A DNA stretch of 64,000 bases from Cyanidiococcus yangmingshanensis (lineage: Eukaryota > Rhodophyta > Bangiophyceae > Cyanidiales > Cyanidiaceae): positions 372,001 through 436,000 of the forward strand of contig VWRR01000016.1 in assembly GCA_013995675.1 (NCBI GenBank), in the 5' to 3' direction. The notes beneath the pieces were generated by a model. The model did no database searches and was not told the DNA's origin. It saw only the letters and a program-made list of their open reading frames with translations. Shown here one piece after another: positions 54,836-63,916 of the stretch; the first letter of the stretch is position 1, and every line of letters begins with the position of its first letter. A program made the position numbers and the translations under genes.

Positions 54836-55292
54836 TCAGCCAAAGTAGTGTGCCATTTGGACGCCTTTACGCTCAAGGCCAAGTTTTGCATAAAATGGTG
54901 CATTCTCCTCCGTGCAGTACAACGTAACCTTGTAGCAACCGTAGCGGCTCTGGGCCCGATCGAGGAGCGCCCGAACGAGCCGCGAGCCCAAGTGTTGCTG
55001 CCGATGAGCAGCGTCCACGACAACGTCCTCAATGTGGCCCGCTTGCCCGCAGCCACGAGTGAACTTGTGCTCGATCAGCAGCGTTGCCGTGCCCACAACC
55101 CGATTCGGTGGTGCTGTCGACCGCCACGAGCGTCAAATAGGTTGCGCTATTCTGTTGGCGAAAGCGATATCGCTCCTGCCAGGTCTCCAACGAAGCCGAA
55201 CCGGTTTTGGTGAGCTGGGCGAGAAGCTCTCGAAATCCTCGCGCCAGATCCGCTTCGCATAACTCACGTACGATATACGTATCATTTTTCAT
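54836..55292 (-). CDS. GNA1: Glucosamine-6-phosphate N-acetyltransferase, one frame change
   Basis: GNAT enzyme of the UDP-GlcNAc pathway. From the ATG at 55292 (MKNDTYIVREL): DLARGFRELLAQLTKTGSAS, YLTLVAVDSTTES, then in the next frame VGTATLLIEHKFTRGCGQAG, HIEDVVVDAAHRQQHLGSRL (the acetyl-CoA loop), YKVTLYCTEENAPFYAKLGL and the closing ERKGVQMAHYF. These are all GNA1 signatures, and about 150 residues is the normal length. The two frames meet at 55099-55106 in a run of three Gs on the coding strand and differ by one extra base. A longer in-frame ATG at 55445 is less likely because its product adds no conserved sequence. Confidence 0.9.
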
Positions 55293-55562
55293 GACCGAAA
55301 CCGTGGATGAGTGTGTGGTCCCAGTGCACTTGAACGTTTCAGTGAAGCGACGACCCCCGAAGACGCTCGTATCCAAGACCGCGCGCGCTCTATCTCTTAA
55401 AACTGGTTTTGTGCTGGTTTGGGTCACGTGCAAACCAAAACACATATCGTTCGTACTCTGTAGCGTCCGTTCGTGTCATTCAAGTGACTTTTCCAGTTGT
55501 TCATGGAGACGGTGCGTTGTGCAAACGCGTGAGTGTCGGTCCTGTCACGCGACGCCTGAGTG
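55293..55562. other. Divergent spacer GNA1 / IAH1-like
   Basis: 270 bases holding both upstream regions. Nothing specific seen. Confidence 0.55.
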
Positions 55563-56696
55563 ATGACCCTCACACAGCGCTCGGTGACCGACGCTCGTTC
55601 AAGTGGCGTTATCGATGATCAGGACGAGCAGGAACCGGAACTTGCTGCCGAGTCGAGGGTCGCTTCGCACACTGGGCACTGGCAGTTGCGCTGGCAGAGA
55701 ACTGTACGGGCACTGGACTCGCTCTACGCGCAGGCCCGAAACAGTGTCAGCGAACAGATTCGTGCGCTCTTCCAACGTCGTGTCGCTGCGGTACCTCAGC
55801 TGCTCTTTATCGGGGACTCGTTGACACAGCGCGGACTCCAAGTCGCCGCGGAGAACGACCCGAACGCTATCGGTTGGGGTATCCGACTCGTTCAAGAGTA
55901 CAATGGTGTTGCCGATTGCATCTTCCGGGGCCTTTCCGGATACAACACCCGTTGGGCGCTCCCTCTAATTCGTCGCTTTCTAGCGGACTTGCCCGCTGAG
56001 CATTTGCTTCTGGTTGGTATATGGTTTGGGGCCAATGATGCCGCCTCAGTAGGCGCTGCTCAATACGTGCCCTTGGACGAGTATGCCAGCAACCTCTACG
56101 AGATTATGAAGCTGATTCTGGAGCGGTCCCATGACGGGGCCCAGATGCCCGTCTGCTTGGACCGGCGACACCGAGCAGATGAACCGATGCCAGCGGTATC
56201 GACGACCTCAGCCGACAGCACAGAGACCACACCCAAACGCTATCCCTACATTCTGTTGATGACCCCGCCATGGGTAGACGAGTCGGCACGAATGCGGGCC
56301 GCGAGTACAGGTCGAGCGGCACCCACTCCGACAAGTCAGGACACGGGGAGCACAACCACGAATATCCGCTTGGAACCCGACCGTCAGAACGTGCGAACAA
56401 GCAAGTATGCACAGGCTTGCCACCGAGTTGCAGCCCAGATTCGACCCAGGGAGAGAGTCCTGCTTCTGGATCTTCATGAGCGCATACAAGGATTGCCACC
56501 GAATGAACGGTCCACTCTTTACAATGACGGGTTGCATCTGAGTGCGCGAGGCCAAGAGTTTGTCTTTCAGGCCATTCGCCAGCTTCTTGCGGAAGAGGCA
56601 CCAGCGCTTACGCCATCGAGTCTGGGCCAGTACGCGATACCTTGGCGTGATATCAATCCCTCTCGTCCACGGGAGCAACTCGCGATCTATGAATGA
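55563..56696 (+). CDS. SGNH/GDSL hydrolase, IAH1-like esterase
   Basis: A 377-residue protein from the ATG at 55563. After a charged lead of about 75 residues comes block I, PQLLFIGDSLTQRG, with the nucleophilic serine at about 86. Then GWGIRLVQEYNGVADCIFRG and SGYNTRWAL (the SGYNT block of isoamyl-acetate esterase IAH1), WFGANDAAS (oxyanion Asn), VPLDEYASNLYEIM, ILLMTPPWVDE, and finally YNDGLHLSARGQEFVF with the catalytic Asp and His at about 322-325. A polar insertion at about 195-220 and another at about 250-275 are not usual. Short-chain ester hydrolysis is the family activity; the physiological substrate is not known. Confidence 0.88.
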   Translation: MTLTQRSVTDARSSGVIDDQDEQEPELAAESRVASHTGHWQLRWQRTVRALDSLYAQARNSVSEQIRALFQRRVAAVPQLLFIGDSLTQRGLQVAAENDPNAIGWGIRLVQEYNGVADCIFRGLSGYNTRWALPLIRRFLADLPAEHLLLVGIWFGANDAASVGAAQYVPLDEYASNLYEIMKLILERSHDGAQMPVCLDRRHRADEPMPAVSTTSADSTETTPKRYPYILLMTPPWVDESARMRAASTGRAAPTPTSQDTGSTTTNIRLEPDRQNVRTSKYAQACHRVAAQIRPRERVLLLDLHERIQGLPPNERSTLYNDGLHLSARGQEFVFQAIRQLLAEEAPALTPSSLGQYAIPWRDINPSRPREQLAIYE

Positions 56697-57423
56697 ACGC
56701 AAAGGCGCAGTTCAAACGGGTCAATGGATTGCCTTGTTGAGCTTCAACACAAGATCGATGGGAATGTATCGGTTCTCAAATCGGCCCTGCGCTTTCGATG
56801 CGGATTATGCCCTGTAAGGGCTTGAAGCGCCTTGTCTCTTGATGCTGTCTAGAAAATCTATGGCGAGAGCTCTTTTCGCTCGATGAGAATCCTATTGCGC
56901 TGTGTTTCTGCAGTTCCGTTCCTTGAACAGGTATTCCTTGCATAAAACAACATCACGAAGCATATTTGGTCTCCTTGTGCAATGCATTGGTAGCCAGCGC
57001 CAGCCATAAAAGCGATGTAGAACGATCAGCATCTTTATATGCTGTTACAAGCGCTCTGTCTTCCAGATCGGCTGGTTTGAGGCAAGAACATCTACTGGTT
57101 CCTCCTAAAGGTCGCCCACCACTAGTGCCTCCATGGACATGCAGATATTTCAATGATAGGGTATCTCCATGAACTCGGAATCTCACCTAGTGCAGTGTTC
57201 CAAGACTCGCACGGACCGAAGATGCAGTCTCTGGCAGAGCGTTGACACCCTCTCCTGATCGGGCTTCCCGACGCTCCCCAATCCCCGTTCTTGACGTCGA
57301 TGCTGACCAAGACTCGTTCATCACTGGCACACTGGTGTTCGTTTTCGCTCAAAATTCAACCAACGACACCACACGTTTCTTGCCGTGTCTGTTGCGAGTC
57401 ACTGCGTTCGTAGCTATGCTTCG
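56697..57423. other. Intergenic, no gene recognised
   Basis: Convergent region between the esterase and Dib1. Short featureless frames only. Confidence 0.5.
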
Positions 57424-57861
57424 CTACGCACCAGTCGAGAGTCGAAAAGGCGCTACCGCCAGCCACTTGCCGCGTTTCGCCTGTCGATAGACAACTTCGA
57501 AGAGGTCCACCATCTGACGCACACTGCTCACTGGTCGCGTGAGGTGCGCCGTGTCACCAGTGCCAGCGTCGACTTTCAGCGGCCTCGCTCGGAAAAAGAA
57601 CTGTAAGGAGAAGGTCCTCCACGGCTGAACGCCAAACCGTTGTGCAGCCTGAGGCACCAGGCGCAAGTCCACCGCATACACAACCCCAAAACGGTGGACT
57701 CGCGCGACCGTTCGCATCAACACCTCGTCCATGAAGATGCAGTCTGAGGCGGTTGAGTCACCCGTGAAACGCAACGCAACCACGCGCTCCGTCTCCGTCT
57801 CTAGCACCCGGTAAATGGCCGGCAACGAGTCTAAAGAACGCAACAAGACGACCTCACTCAT
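57424..57861 (-). CDS. DIB1: U5 snRNP protein Dib1 (TXNL4A/Dim1), divergent
   Basis: Thioredoxin-fold subunit of the U4/U6.U5 tri-snRNP that must leave before spliceosome activation. A 145-residue protein, usual size (142). Alignment by eye: ERVVALRFTGDSTASDCIFM followed by DEVLMRTVARVHRFGVVYAV, DLRLVPQAAQRFGV, SLQFFFRARPLKVDAGTGD, and VDLFEVVYRQAKRGKWLAVA. The MDEVL, FFFR, DxGTGD and VYRxAxxGxxLxVxP blocks are diagnostic. It is much more divergent than most orthologues, which are almost invariant, in keeping with a reduced spliceosome in an intron-poor genome. Confidence 0.88.
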   Translation of the reverse strand: MSEVVLLRSLDSLPAIYRVLETETERVVALRFTGDSTASDCIFMDEVLMRTVARVHRFGVVYAVDLRLVPQAAQRFGVQPWRTFSLQFFFRARPLKVDAGTGDTAHLTRPVSSVRQMVDLFEVVYRQAKRGKWLAVAPFRLSTGA

Positions 57862-58171
57862 GGCCTATTCATCGAGTCACCAAAGGAACCGTAATGAACC
57901 TCTTCATCGATCTTCTCGTTGAAGCGTGTGGATCAAGCCACGACAATACTCATTCGACGGCCCGAGCGCGGAGGAGCACTTGACCGAGGACTCGGGGTGG
58001 CCCCCCATCTCAACCTCAGCTCGAGCGCGACACTGCTCTCGCGCAACGTTTTCGGTCTGCGAGGTGGCCCAGGACCTCGTCCAGCTCGACCTTTTGTCTT
58101 CAAGTCGCGCGAGGACAGTACGCTAGGTCGACTTGGCCCCCAGTGTAGTTGTGGTGCCGACGGTCGCTCCG
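57862..58171. other. Divergent spacer Dib1 / Pth2
   Basis: 310 bases between two starts; includes a GC-rich strip. No other feature. Confidence 0.55.
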
Positions 58172-58726
58172 ATGGCTACGGAAGCGGTTTGGCCTGTGGC
58201 GCTCGTCGGTTTCCTGGTCGGTTTCCTGGTTGGACGCCAGCGTAGGCGCGGCGTCGTGGCCTCTAGCGGGACGCTCGTTGGGCAACAGGACGTTATTGAT
58301 GCGGGTCCCTTGCTCGTGGAAACTTCTACGGCTGCTGACGGCAAAGCCGGCTTCGGGGCCGGGGCCACATCATCGCCAGACGATGTCAAGCTCGTGCTGG
58401 TCGTCCGACGCGACTTGAAAATGACACCAGGCAAGATCGCAGCACAATGCGGACACGCTTCTGTAGGCGCCTACAAAGCGTGCAATAATCGTAATACGCT
58501 GCTTGCTTGGGAGCGGAACGGGCAGCCGAAGATTGCACTGCGGTGCAGTTCGCTTAAGGAGTTGCTGGCGATCGAGCGAGCGGCCCAGCAGCAACGAGTC
58601 CCAAGCTTTGCGGTGCGGGACGCGGGTCGAACCCAGGTAGCGGCTGGAACGATCACAGTGCTGGCGCTAGGACCTGCTGAGGGCGCCAAAATCCAACGTA
58701 TTACCGGGCATCTGAAATTGCTCTGA
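58172..58726 (+). CDS. Peptidyl-tRNA hydrolase 2 (Pth2/PTRH2)
   Basis: A 184-residue protein that frees tRNA from stalled peptidyl-tRNAs. From the first ATG (58172) there is an N-terminal membrane anchor (VALVGFLVGFLVG), as in the mitochondrial outer-membrane PTRH2/Bit1, a disordered linker, then the Pth2 domain: VKLVLVVRRDLKMTPGKIAA, QCGHASVGAYK (catalytic region), LAWERNGQPKIALRCSSLKE, VPSFAVRDAGRTQVAAGT and TVLALGPAEGAKIQRITGHL. All family blocks are intact. Confidence 0.95.
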   Translation: MATEAVWPVALVGFLVGFLVGRQRRRGVVASSGTLVGQQDVIDAGPLLVETSTAADGKAGFGAGATSSPDDVKLVLVVRRDLKMTPGKIAAQCGHASVGAYKACNNRNTLLAWERNGQPKIALRCSSLKELLAIERAAQQQRVPSFAVRDAGRTQVAAGTITVLALGPAEGAKIQRITGHLKLL

Positions 58727-59257
58727 GACGGTCGAGTTGGACGCGATAACCATCCGTCATCCACGGTCGTGGACCAGACGATGATGGAGTGCCGACAGAA
58801 CATTCCCGAGTCTCCACTGAATGACATTCGGGTATTGAGAATGATGCTGCCGAGATCCCTGTGCGACGGCATGCACGATCGGCCCTGGTGAGGAGATGGA
58901 TGCTCGTTGCCCGCTGCTCCATGGTCAGGAATTTACGCCAATGAGTGAGTTGCAAGACGGCAGCAAAGACAGAGACACAGCCCAGTCTGATGCTTCCGAA
59001 TGGAGTCCCGCTTCCTGATGCATTCGTGGCGCTCACAAGTCATCTGTTGCATCTCTGAGGCGACGCGACCCAGCCCATGGACGAGTCGGTCCATGGATGG
59101 ACGCTTCAGGCGACTGCAGCGGCTCCATCTCTCTCCGAGCAACGTCGAGCCAGTGAGGGTATCGAATCGACGGAAATGAGGTCTATATCGAATGACAGGA
59201 CAATCGTGCATACCTTGTTCAATGTATGTTTCAGGGCGACAACCGCGCTCAGTGCGC
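58727..59257. other. Convergent intergenic region
   Basis: Between Pth2 and the SppA-like relic. No gene recognised. Confidence 0.5.
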
Positions 59258-59846
59258 TCAAAACTTTGTTTGAATGAATGTTCGCAAGAGAAAATTCAAC
59301 ATTCCCTCGAGCCGCTGCGTCGACGGATCAACGACTGGCTCCGGGGCACGGGCTTGCGCGCTTTCAACTGACTGCATCGACGAGCTTACAAGTGAATCCG
59401 CAACCAGCGCGCTCACATTCTGCAAGAGCCGTGCCAATGGCCCTGCAGATCGGGGCCGCACCTCTACAATGCGCACCGGACGGTCGACGGACAAGGCCAG
59501 TCGCTGCCGGCAAAGCTCAACGGCTCGGTCAAAGCCACCGAGCGCATTCACAAGCCCGATCGCCTCGGCCTGAGTACCAGTCCACACGCGTCCTTGAGCG
59601 TATCACTCAAACTCACTCGGCTGACGACCCCGACTTTCAGCTGCTTTGCGCACAAAAGACTCATAGATGCGCTCCGTGCTGCGGGTAAAGTACGCATCCT
59701 CATCCGGCGTGAATGGTCGACAATCAACATCGAGCTCAGCAAGGCGTCCATGACTGAGCACCACGCGCCGAAACCCGACCATCGGCGAGAGCGGAGACGG
59801 GCATGCCCCTGCACTGCAGGTGCTTGCCTCTTGATCCTCTTCGGTC
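59258..59846 (-). pseudogene. SppA-type (S49) protease C-terminal relic
   Basis: The minus strand carries the C-terminal part of an S49 signal-peptide-peptidase-like protein: HGRLAELDVDCRPFTPDEDA, YFTRSTERIYESFVRKAAES, RGRQPSEFE, then AQGRVWTGTQAEAIGLVNAL and GGFDRAVELC. GRVWTGxxAxxxGLVxxLGG is the family hallmark. The same frame is interrupted by a TGA at 59603-59605 between EFE and YAQGRVWTG. The N-terminal half, including the catalytic serine and the tetrad lysine region, is not found in any frame within the next kilobase. Family members of this type in algae are usually plastid proteins. It is best read as a decayed fragment; an assembly gap is the alternative. Confidence 0.6.
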
Positions 59847-60320
59847 CATGCTTGAAACCGTCAACGTGATCCGTCAAACAGCATCGATTGATTCACATTC
59901 ATCGGAGGCGGCAGTGTTATCCCATCCACACGCGCCTCCGTCAACCAATCACTGCTGCCATGAAAGCATATTTAGAGCTGTGTTGCTTCCAAAACTCTCC
60001 ACCCGGGCTGAACACGCATCGTGTCTGGTCTCGGCACCAGCCATGAGCCCAGTCATTTCACCAATGGATCGGTATCGATAGATGCATGCACGCCAGGGGC
60101 GCGTGTCCCCGACCCGGCGAATCGATCGCGCGATGCGTGCGATTCGACAACGAGCGACGAGTCGCAGTCTCGGGCGCGTTTCGCTCGCTCAACGGTTTGG
60201 CGCGCGTCTGAAACTGTATCTCGCTCGACAGGTCGGGGTCCGAGTCAGCAGTCTATTCGTTCACGGTTGCTTCGCGTACTATTGTAGAGATCAGCTAGGA
60301 TATTGTTTTCTTCGGGAGTA
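59847..60320. other. Intergenic, no gene recognised
   Basis: Where the missing part of the SppA gene would lie; no S49 motif found in any frame. The plus frame 60082-60321 is arginine-rich and featureless. Confidence 0.45.
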
Positions 60321-60962
60321 ATGCTTTATCATGTTGTTGCCTTTCAGACCACTGGGCTGAATTGGCGCTACCACTCCTGGAGAACAGCGCTGAAAACGGT
60401 TGTTGGCGTGCCCCGGTGTGTAGGCGACGGCCGCTGGTCAGGCGCATGGACGTTACGTGGTTGTGCTGCCCGGCCCGCCGGTGGTGACTCTCTACGTTGG
60501 CGTGATACAGTAGCGCTTTATGCACAGCTTTCGGCGGAGCAGACCGTGGAGCATCTCCTGGAGGGTCTTTCGCGACGGCAGGGGCCTTCGACTGCGTACG
60601 AGTGTGACGAGGGTATCGAAGCGCTGTATGCCTTTGCCAACTTTGACGTTTGGTCCATTCAGAATGAATTCTTTGGCAAGCGCATTGATTTGGGGCAGTT
60701 TGAACGCTTCAAGCGAATCATGGTGGCAAAGCCGTATTCAGCGCTGTTGCGGCACAAGAGTCGATGCATGCTCAGTTCTGTGCGCGTCTCGTCGGATCTC
60801 TACCATTGTCGCGTACAAGTCCTCTCAAGCACCGATGAGGCCGCTGTATTTCGTTTTTGTTTGAGCCGTCGCGTGCTCCCTGGCGCACCTCGAGCTTCCC
60901 GACGCCCTCGTTTATACTGGATGGTCGATCAGATTCTTTACGAACAGGTCTCAGAACGTTAA
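60321..60962 (+). CDS. DUF4864-like protein, likely plastid-targeted
   Basis: A 213-residue protein from the first ATG, 60321. The first 60 residues are Arg/Trp/Gly-rich and could be a transit peptide. The rest reads VALYAQLSAEQTVEHLLEGL, DEGIEALYAFANFDVWSIQN, FGKRIDLGQFERFKRIMVAK, PYSALLRHKSRCMLSSVRVS, a strand pair CRVQVLSSTDEAAVFRFCLS, and a closing RPRLYWMVDQI. The scheme (a helix, GIxALYxFAN, FxxMV..PYxxLL, then a beta sheet ending in W) is that of DUF4864, a cystatin/NTF2-like fold in plants, algae and bacteria with no known function. Ends about 40 bases from the convergent CX9C gene. Confidence 0.6.
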   Translation: MLYHVVAFQTTGLNWRYHSWRTALKTVVGVPRCVGDGRWSGAWTLRGCAARPAGGDSLRWRDTVALYAQLSAEQTVEHLLEGLSRRQGPSTAYECDEGIEALYAFANFDVWSIQNEFFGKRIDLGQFERFKRIMVAKPYSALLRHKSRCMLSSVRVSSDLYHCRVQVLSSTDEAAVFRFCLSRRVLPGAPRASRRPRLYWMVDQILYEQVSER

Positions 60963-61000
60963 GTCCTTGCACAGTCAGATTGGCGCGACGGAGCTCGCTC

Positions 61001-61324
61001 TCATTCCACCGATGACGTTTGTTGTCTACTTGCCATACAGAGACGTAAACTGGCAAGCTCGCGTGCGCACTCAGGTGCTTGCTCGCCACCGTGTTTTTGC
61101 ATACAATTCCACAGGGGAGCACAGTCACACTCCTCGTCAGTCGCTGTTCCGTGGCGGCCGTTTGCGCTGTGCTGCGACCTGTCGCGATAGCGCTCTTGGC
61201 CGAGCATGCCAACAAGCGCGACACCCAGACCAAGCACTGCCAGGGCTGCAACACGTTGCAAGCGGCCTTGAGGCCAGCGCAACTTTGGCAGTGCCCCATT
61301 GCCCAATAGCGCTGAATACGTCAT
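61001..61324 (-). CDS. Small single-span protein with CX9C-like cysteine helix
   Basis: A 107-residue protein from the ATG at 61324. A hydrophobic span lies at about 22-41 after a basic start, which could anchor it in the inner mitochondrial membrane. The C terminus has cysteines at 66, 68, 74, 86 and 96. C86 and C96 form a CX9C spacing in ECARELASLRLC, and the preceding LWNCMQKHG helix resembles the first helix of CHCH proteins, though without a full twin CX9C. Proteins of this kind are oxidised by Mia40 and often assist respiratory-chain assembly. No specific orthologue recognised. Confidence 0.5.
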   Translation of the reverse strand: MTYSALLGNGALPKLRWPQGRLQRVAALAVLGLGVALVGMLGQERYRDRSQHSANGRHGTATDEECDCAPLWNCMQKHGGEQAPECARELASLRLCMASRQQTSSVE

Positions 61325-62465
61325 GGCGAACGCGCCCTCCGAGGCAGCGTGTCGTGGAAAGCAAACGCCTCGTCAGGGGCTGGACTTGGATTTTTGCTCC
61401 GTATCAACTGGTCTTGTGGTTCAGAGACTCTGCCGAACACACAAGTACCGGCTGAGTTGCCGTTTCTGCACCACCGAGTCACGTTGCCTGGTAGCCTCTA
61501 TCCCAAGCCGCCTGACAAATGTCGCAGCCTCTGCAGTTTCGTCGTAGAGTGGTACCGAGAGAGATAACACGCGAACTCGAAATAACTTTTCAAGCGCTCG
61601 ACAAACGGGGTCTTTGTCAAATATCAGCAGGACGTTCCAACCGCTCGTGCTAGAACGCCGTCCCACCACGCAAGCGCCACGTCCTAAGCATCGCTGGCCT
61701 GGCTCGGATCGTGCGGCCCGCTCCCCCGACGGCATCGCTCGGAAGCATCGCGTGCTTGGAGAACGGATCCACGGGTACACCATCCGAAACCGGATCAAAG
61801 AAACTGCATTCGCTGGCCACGTTGGCAGCGTTTTTCAGCGGGCGTTGCCTTCCTCTGTTCATAATGCTGTTCGCACTTTCCGATTGAGTCCAATGTATCT
61901 CCTTCTGATGATCTGTTCTGGATAGACGATAGCAATCTGAGTAGCTCCCAAGCGGTGTTCTTTTCTCTGAACCATAGACTGACGGGAGTGCGCATCCTCT
62001 TCTGGCTCGCATGTTTCGCTTAGGCATGGTCTTCGTTCGGATGTGCAGGAGCCGCGTCATATCGATTCGGAAGCATGTTGTGCAGATCGGGTGCTCCCGG
62101 AAGGACGCCCTTTGCTTGAACAGAACTGGCGATCGGTACCCGCCTGCAGCCGGTTGGCGCCAGATTGCGTCAACGCGACCGGTTTCGGCCGCCGGCACGC
62201 AGGGACATGCATCGGCGCGTTGTCTCTGCGTATGCGTGCGCGTTTGATTCGGTCTCCGCAGATCGTTGATTCTCGTTTTGCTTGACTGTATAGGAACTGA
62301 GTGTTTTTGGCTCGTCCGGATAACGCGCGCTAGTCAGTCTGGGTCCGGAGGTGCTACAACTGTCACATAGGATTCTCTTTAGGTGTACAGCGTGTCCAGA
62401 GCTGACGTTCGTCTCAACTGCACAGCGGTTTAGGCGCCCTGTCACGCTGAGGACGCCGTCCAGGT
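61325..62465. other. Intergenic; one possible minus-strand small gene
   Basis: A minus frame from an ATG at 61735 to 61421 could encode about 104 residues with GWNVLLIFDKDPVCRALEKL and PLYDETAEAATFVRRLGIE, protein-like but unrecognised. The rest shows no gene. Confidence 0.35.
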
Positions 62466-63677
62466 ATGGACCTCTCGCAGGCGTTTATTCGTCCTGCCCC
62501 AGAGACGTCACTTTCTGGAAAGCGTTTGCTGCGGAACGCTCTGCAGCCTGTGCTATCGTTTGTGTCCCAGGTTGCGTGTGTTTCAGAAGGAGTTCACGGC
62601 GCTGGGCTTTGCGAGAAACGGCCCGCAATCTGTTGGCCTTGGAGGCGACGCCGTCTCCGAGGCTTGGTGCGCGTGACGTTGCGCAGCGGGCTGCACGAAG
62701 ACCAAAGCGTTTCTGTGGTTCAGCAACAGCCGCTTGCTTTCCGTTGTGGGACGTACCAGGTGAACGGTGATCGCCCTGCAGACGAGCGAGGTACCGTGCT
62801 TCCTGGCGAGGCGCTGCTGCTCTCGGGGTCGACCGATACAGTCTTTGTATGTGAGCGTCAAGGCGTCATTGGACTTGCGGACTGCGGCCGGGTTCGCTAT
62901 TCGACGGGTCATGGCCTTGTTCGAGCTGCGTTCGCTCGAATTGGCGAGACCAGCGAGGCCGATTTGGCGCGCATGTACGTAGCCCAATATCACATACGCA
63001 ACATTCTGGATGGCCTCATTGAACAGGTGCTTGCCTCCACAGCTCGGAACGGCGCAACTCAGTATGCAAGTTGGCAACCTCGTCACGCGTTACTTGGCTG
63101 GCTTCAGGATGCTGTGGCAAAGATCCAGCCACCGGAGGCAGTGCACTCGGCTTCCGTGTTGGCGGCGTGCCTCGCCCGTGACGGGACGCTTCTCTACACC
63201 GTGCGCGCCGGCAGCGTAGGGTTTCTCATCATTAGGAACCATTCTCTGGTCTTCTCGAGTCTGAATGGGATTGAAGACACCCCACAAAATGAACACACGA
63301 CGATCATGATGGATACCCCATCGGGGACCGCTCTCCCGATTCATCTTGATGTTTTTCGGCTCGAAGCGAATGACACTGTAGTGTTTGGTACGGACGGCCT
63401 CTTTGATAGCGTCAGCGAAAGCCAAATTCTGGCGCTGGTATGTCCGGTGTCCTCTGCGTACGATCCGAATCTCTCGGTTGCGAACCGCACTTGCCTTGGG
63501 ACATTCACCCGCGTAGACCCCATTCTGTTGAGCTACCTGCTGGCCCAACTTGCTCACAACTTTTCCAGTTGCACGAGTTGCAACCCGTACGTATCGGAGA
63601 GCTTACCGAGAATTATTTGCCCAGGCAATGGCGATGACGTGAGCGTTGTGGTCGCTCAGCTCGAACCTGAATCCTGA
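62466..63677 (+). CDS. PP2C-family phosphatase, Ptc7/PPTC7-like, divergent
   Basis: A 403-residue protein from the ATG at 62466. The first 80 residues are basic and Ser-rich, consistent with an organelle presequence. The PPM core follows: GVIGLADCGRVRYSTGHG in the place of the usual ADGVGGW, SASVLAACLARDGTLLYTVR, AGSVGFLIIRN, DVFRLEANDTVVFGTDGLFD (about 293-312) and GNGDDVSVVVAQLE (about 386-399). The TDGLFD and DDVSVVVA blocks keep two metal-binding aspartates. The first DG pair has become DC, so activity may be altered. Ptc7 acts in mitochondria on coenzyme Q and import proteins; here that is inference. Confidence 0.75.
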   Translation: MDLSQAFIRPAPETSLSGKRLLRNALQPVLSFVSQVACVSEGVHGAGLCEKRPAICWPWRRRRLRGLVRVTLRSGLHEDQSVSVVQQQPLAFRCGTYQVNGDRPADERGTVLPGEALLLSGSTDTVFVCERQGVIGLADCGRVRYSTGHGLVRAAFARIGETSEADLARMYVAQYHIRNILDGLIEQVLASTARNGATQYASWQPRHALLGWLQDAVAKIQPPEAVHSASVLAACLARDGTLLYTVRAGSVGFLIIRNHSLVFSSLNGIEDTPQNEHTTIMMDTPSGTALPIHLDVFRLEANDTVVFGTDGLFDSVSESQILALVCPVSSAYDPNLSVANRTCLGTFTRVDPILLSYLLAQLAHNFSSCTSCNPYVSESLPRIICPGNGDDVSVVVAQLEPES

Positions 63678-63707
63678 GGCTCGACTAGGCGAGCAACGGG
63701 GCGCCGA

Positions 63708-63784
63708 TTCATTCAATGCCAAGGGTTCGCGAGCCGAACGAGCGTAGATGTAAAGAAATTTGACTGCCATATAGACAATATCCC
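63708..63784. repeat. Direct repeat, copy 1
   Basis: About 77 bases, roughly 85% identical by eye to 63841-63916, offset 133 bases. On the minus strand it reads DIVYMAVKFLYIYARSARE followed by PLALNE without a stop. Confidence 0.85.
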
Positions 63785-63840
63785 TGTTTTGCTCGATTAG
63801 GTTTGCTTCGAGATATGCATATGCACAAGCTTGGTGATGC

Positions 63841-63916
63841 TTCATTCAATACCAAGGGCTTGCGGGCCAAACGAACGTAGCTGTAAAGAATTTCGACTGC
63901 CAGATAGACAACATCG
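63841..63916. repeat. Direct repeat, copy 2
   Basis: About 76 bases. On the minus strand it reads DVVYLAVEILYSYVRLARK followed by PLVLNE. Many of the differences from copy 1 are silent or conservative on that strand, though the two copies are in different frames. Confidence 0.85.

Noticed and set aside
59603-59605. Selenocysteine or stop read-through at the TGA in the SppA-like frame
   Set aside because: The position is not a catalytic or cysteine site in the family, and the N-terminal half is missing, so loss of function is simpler.
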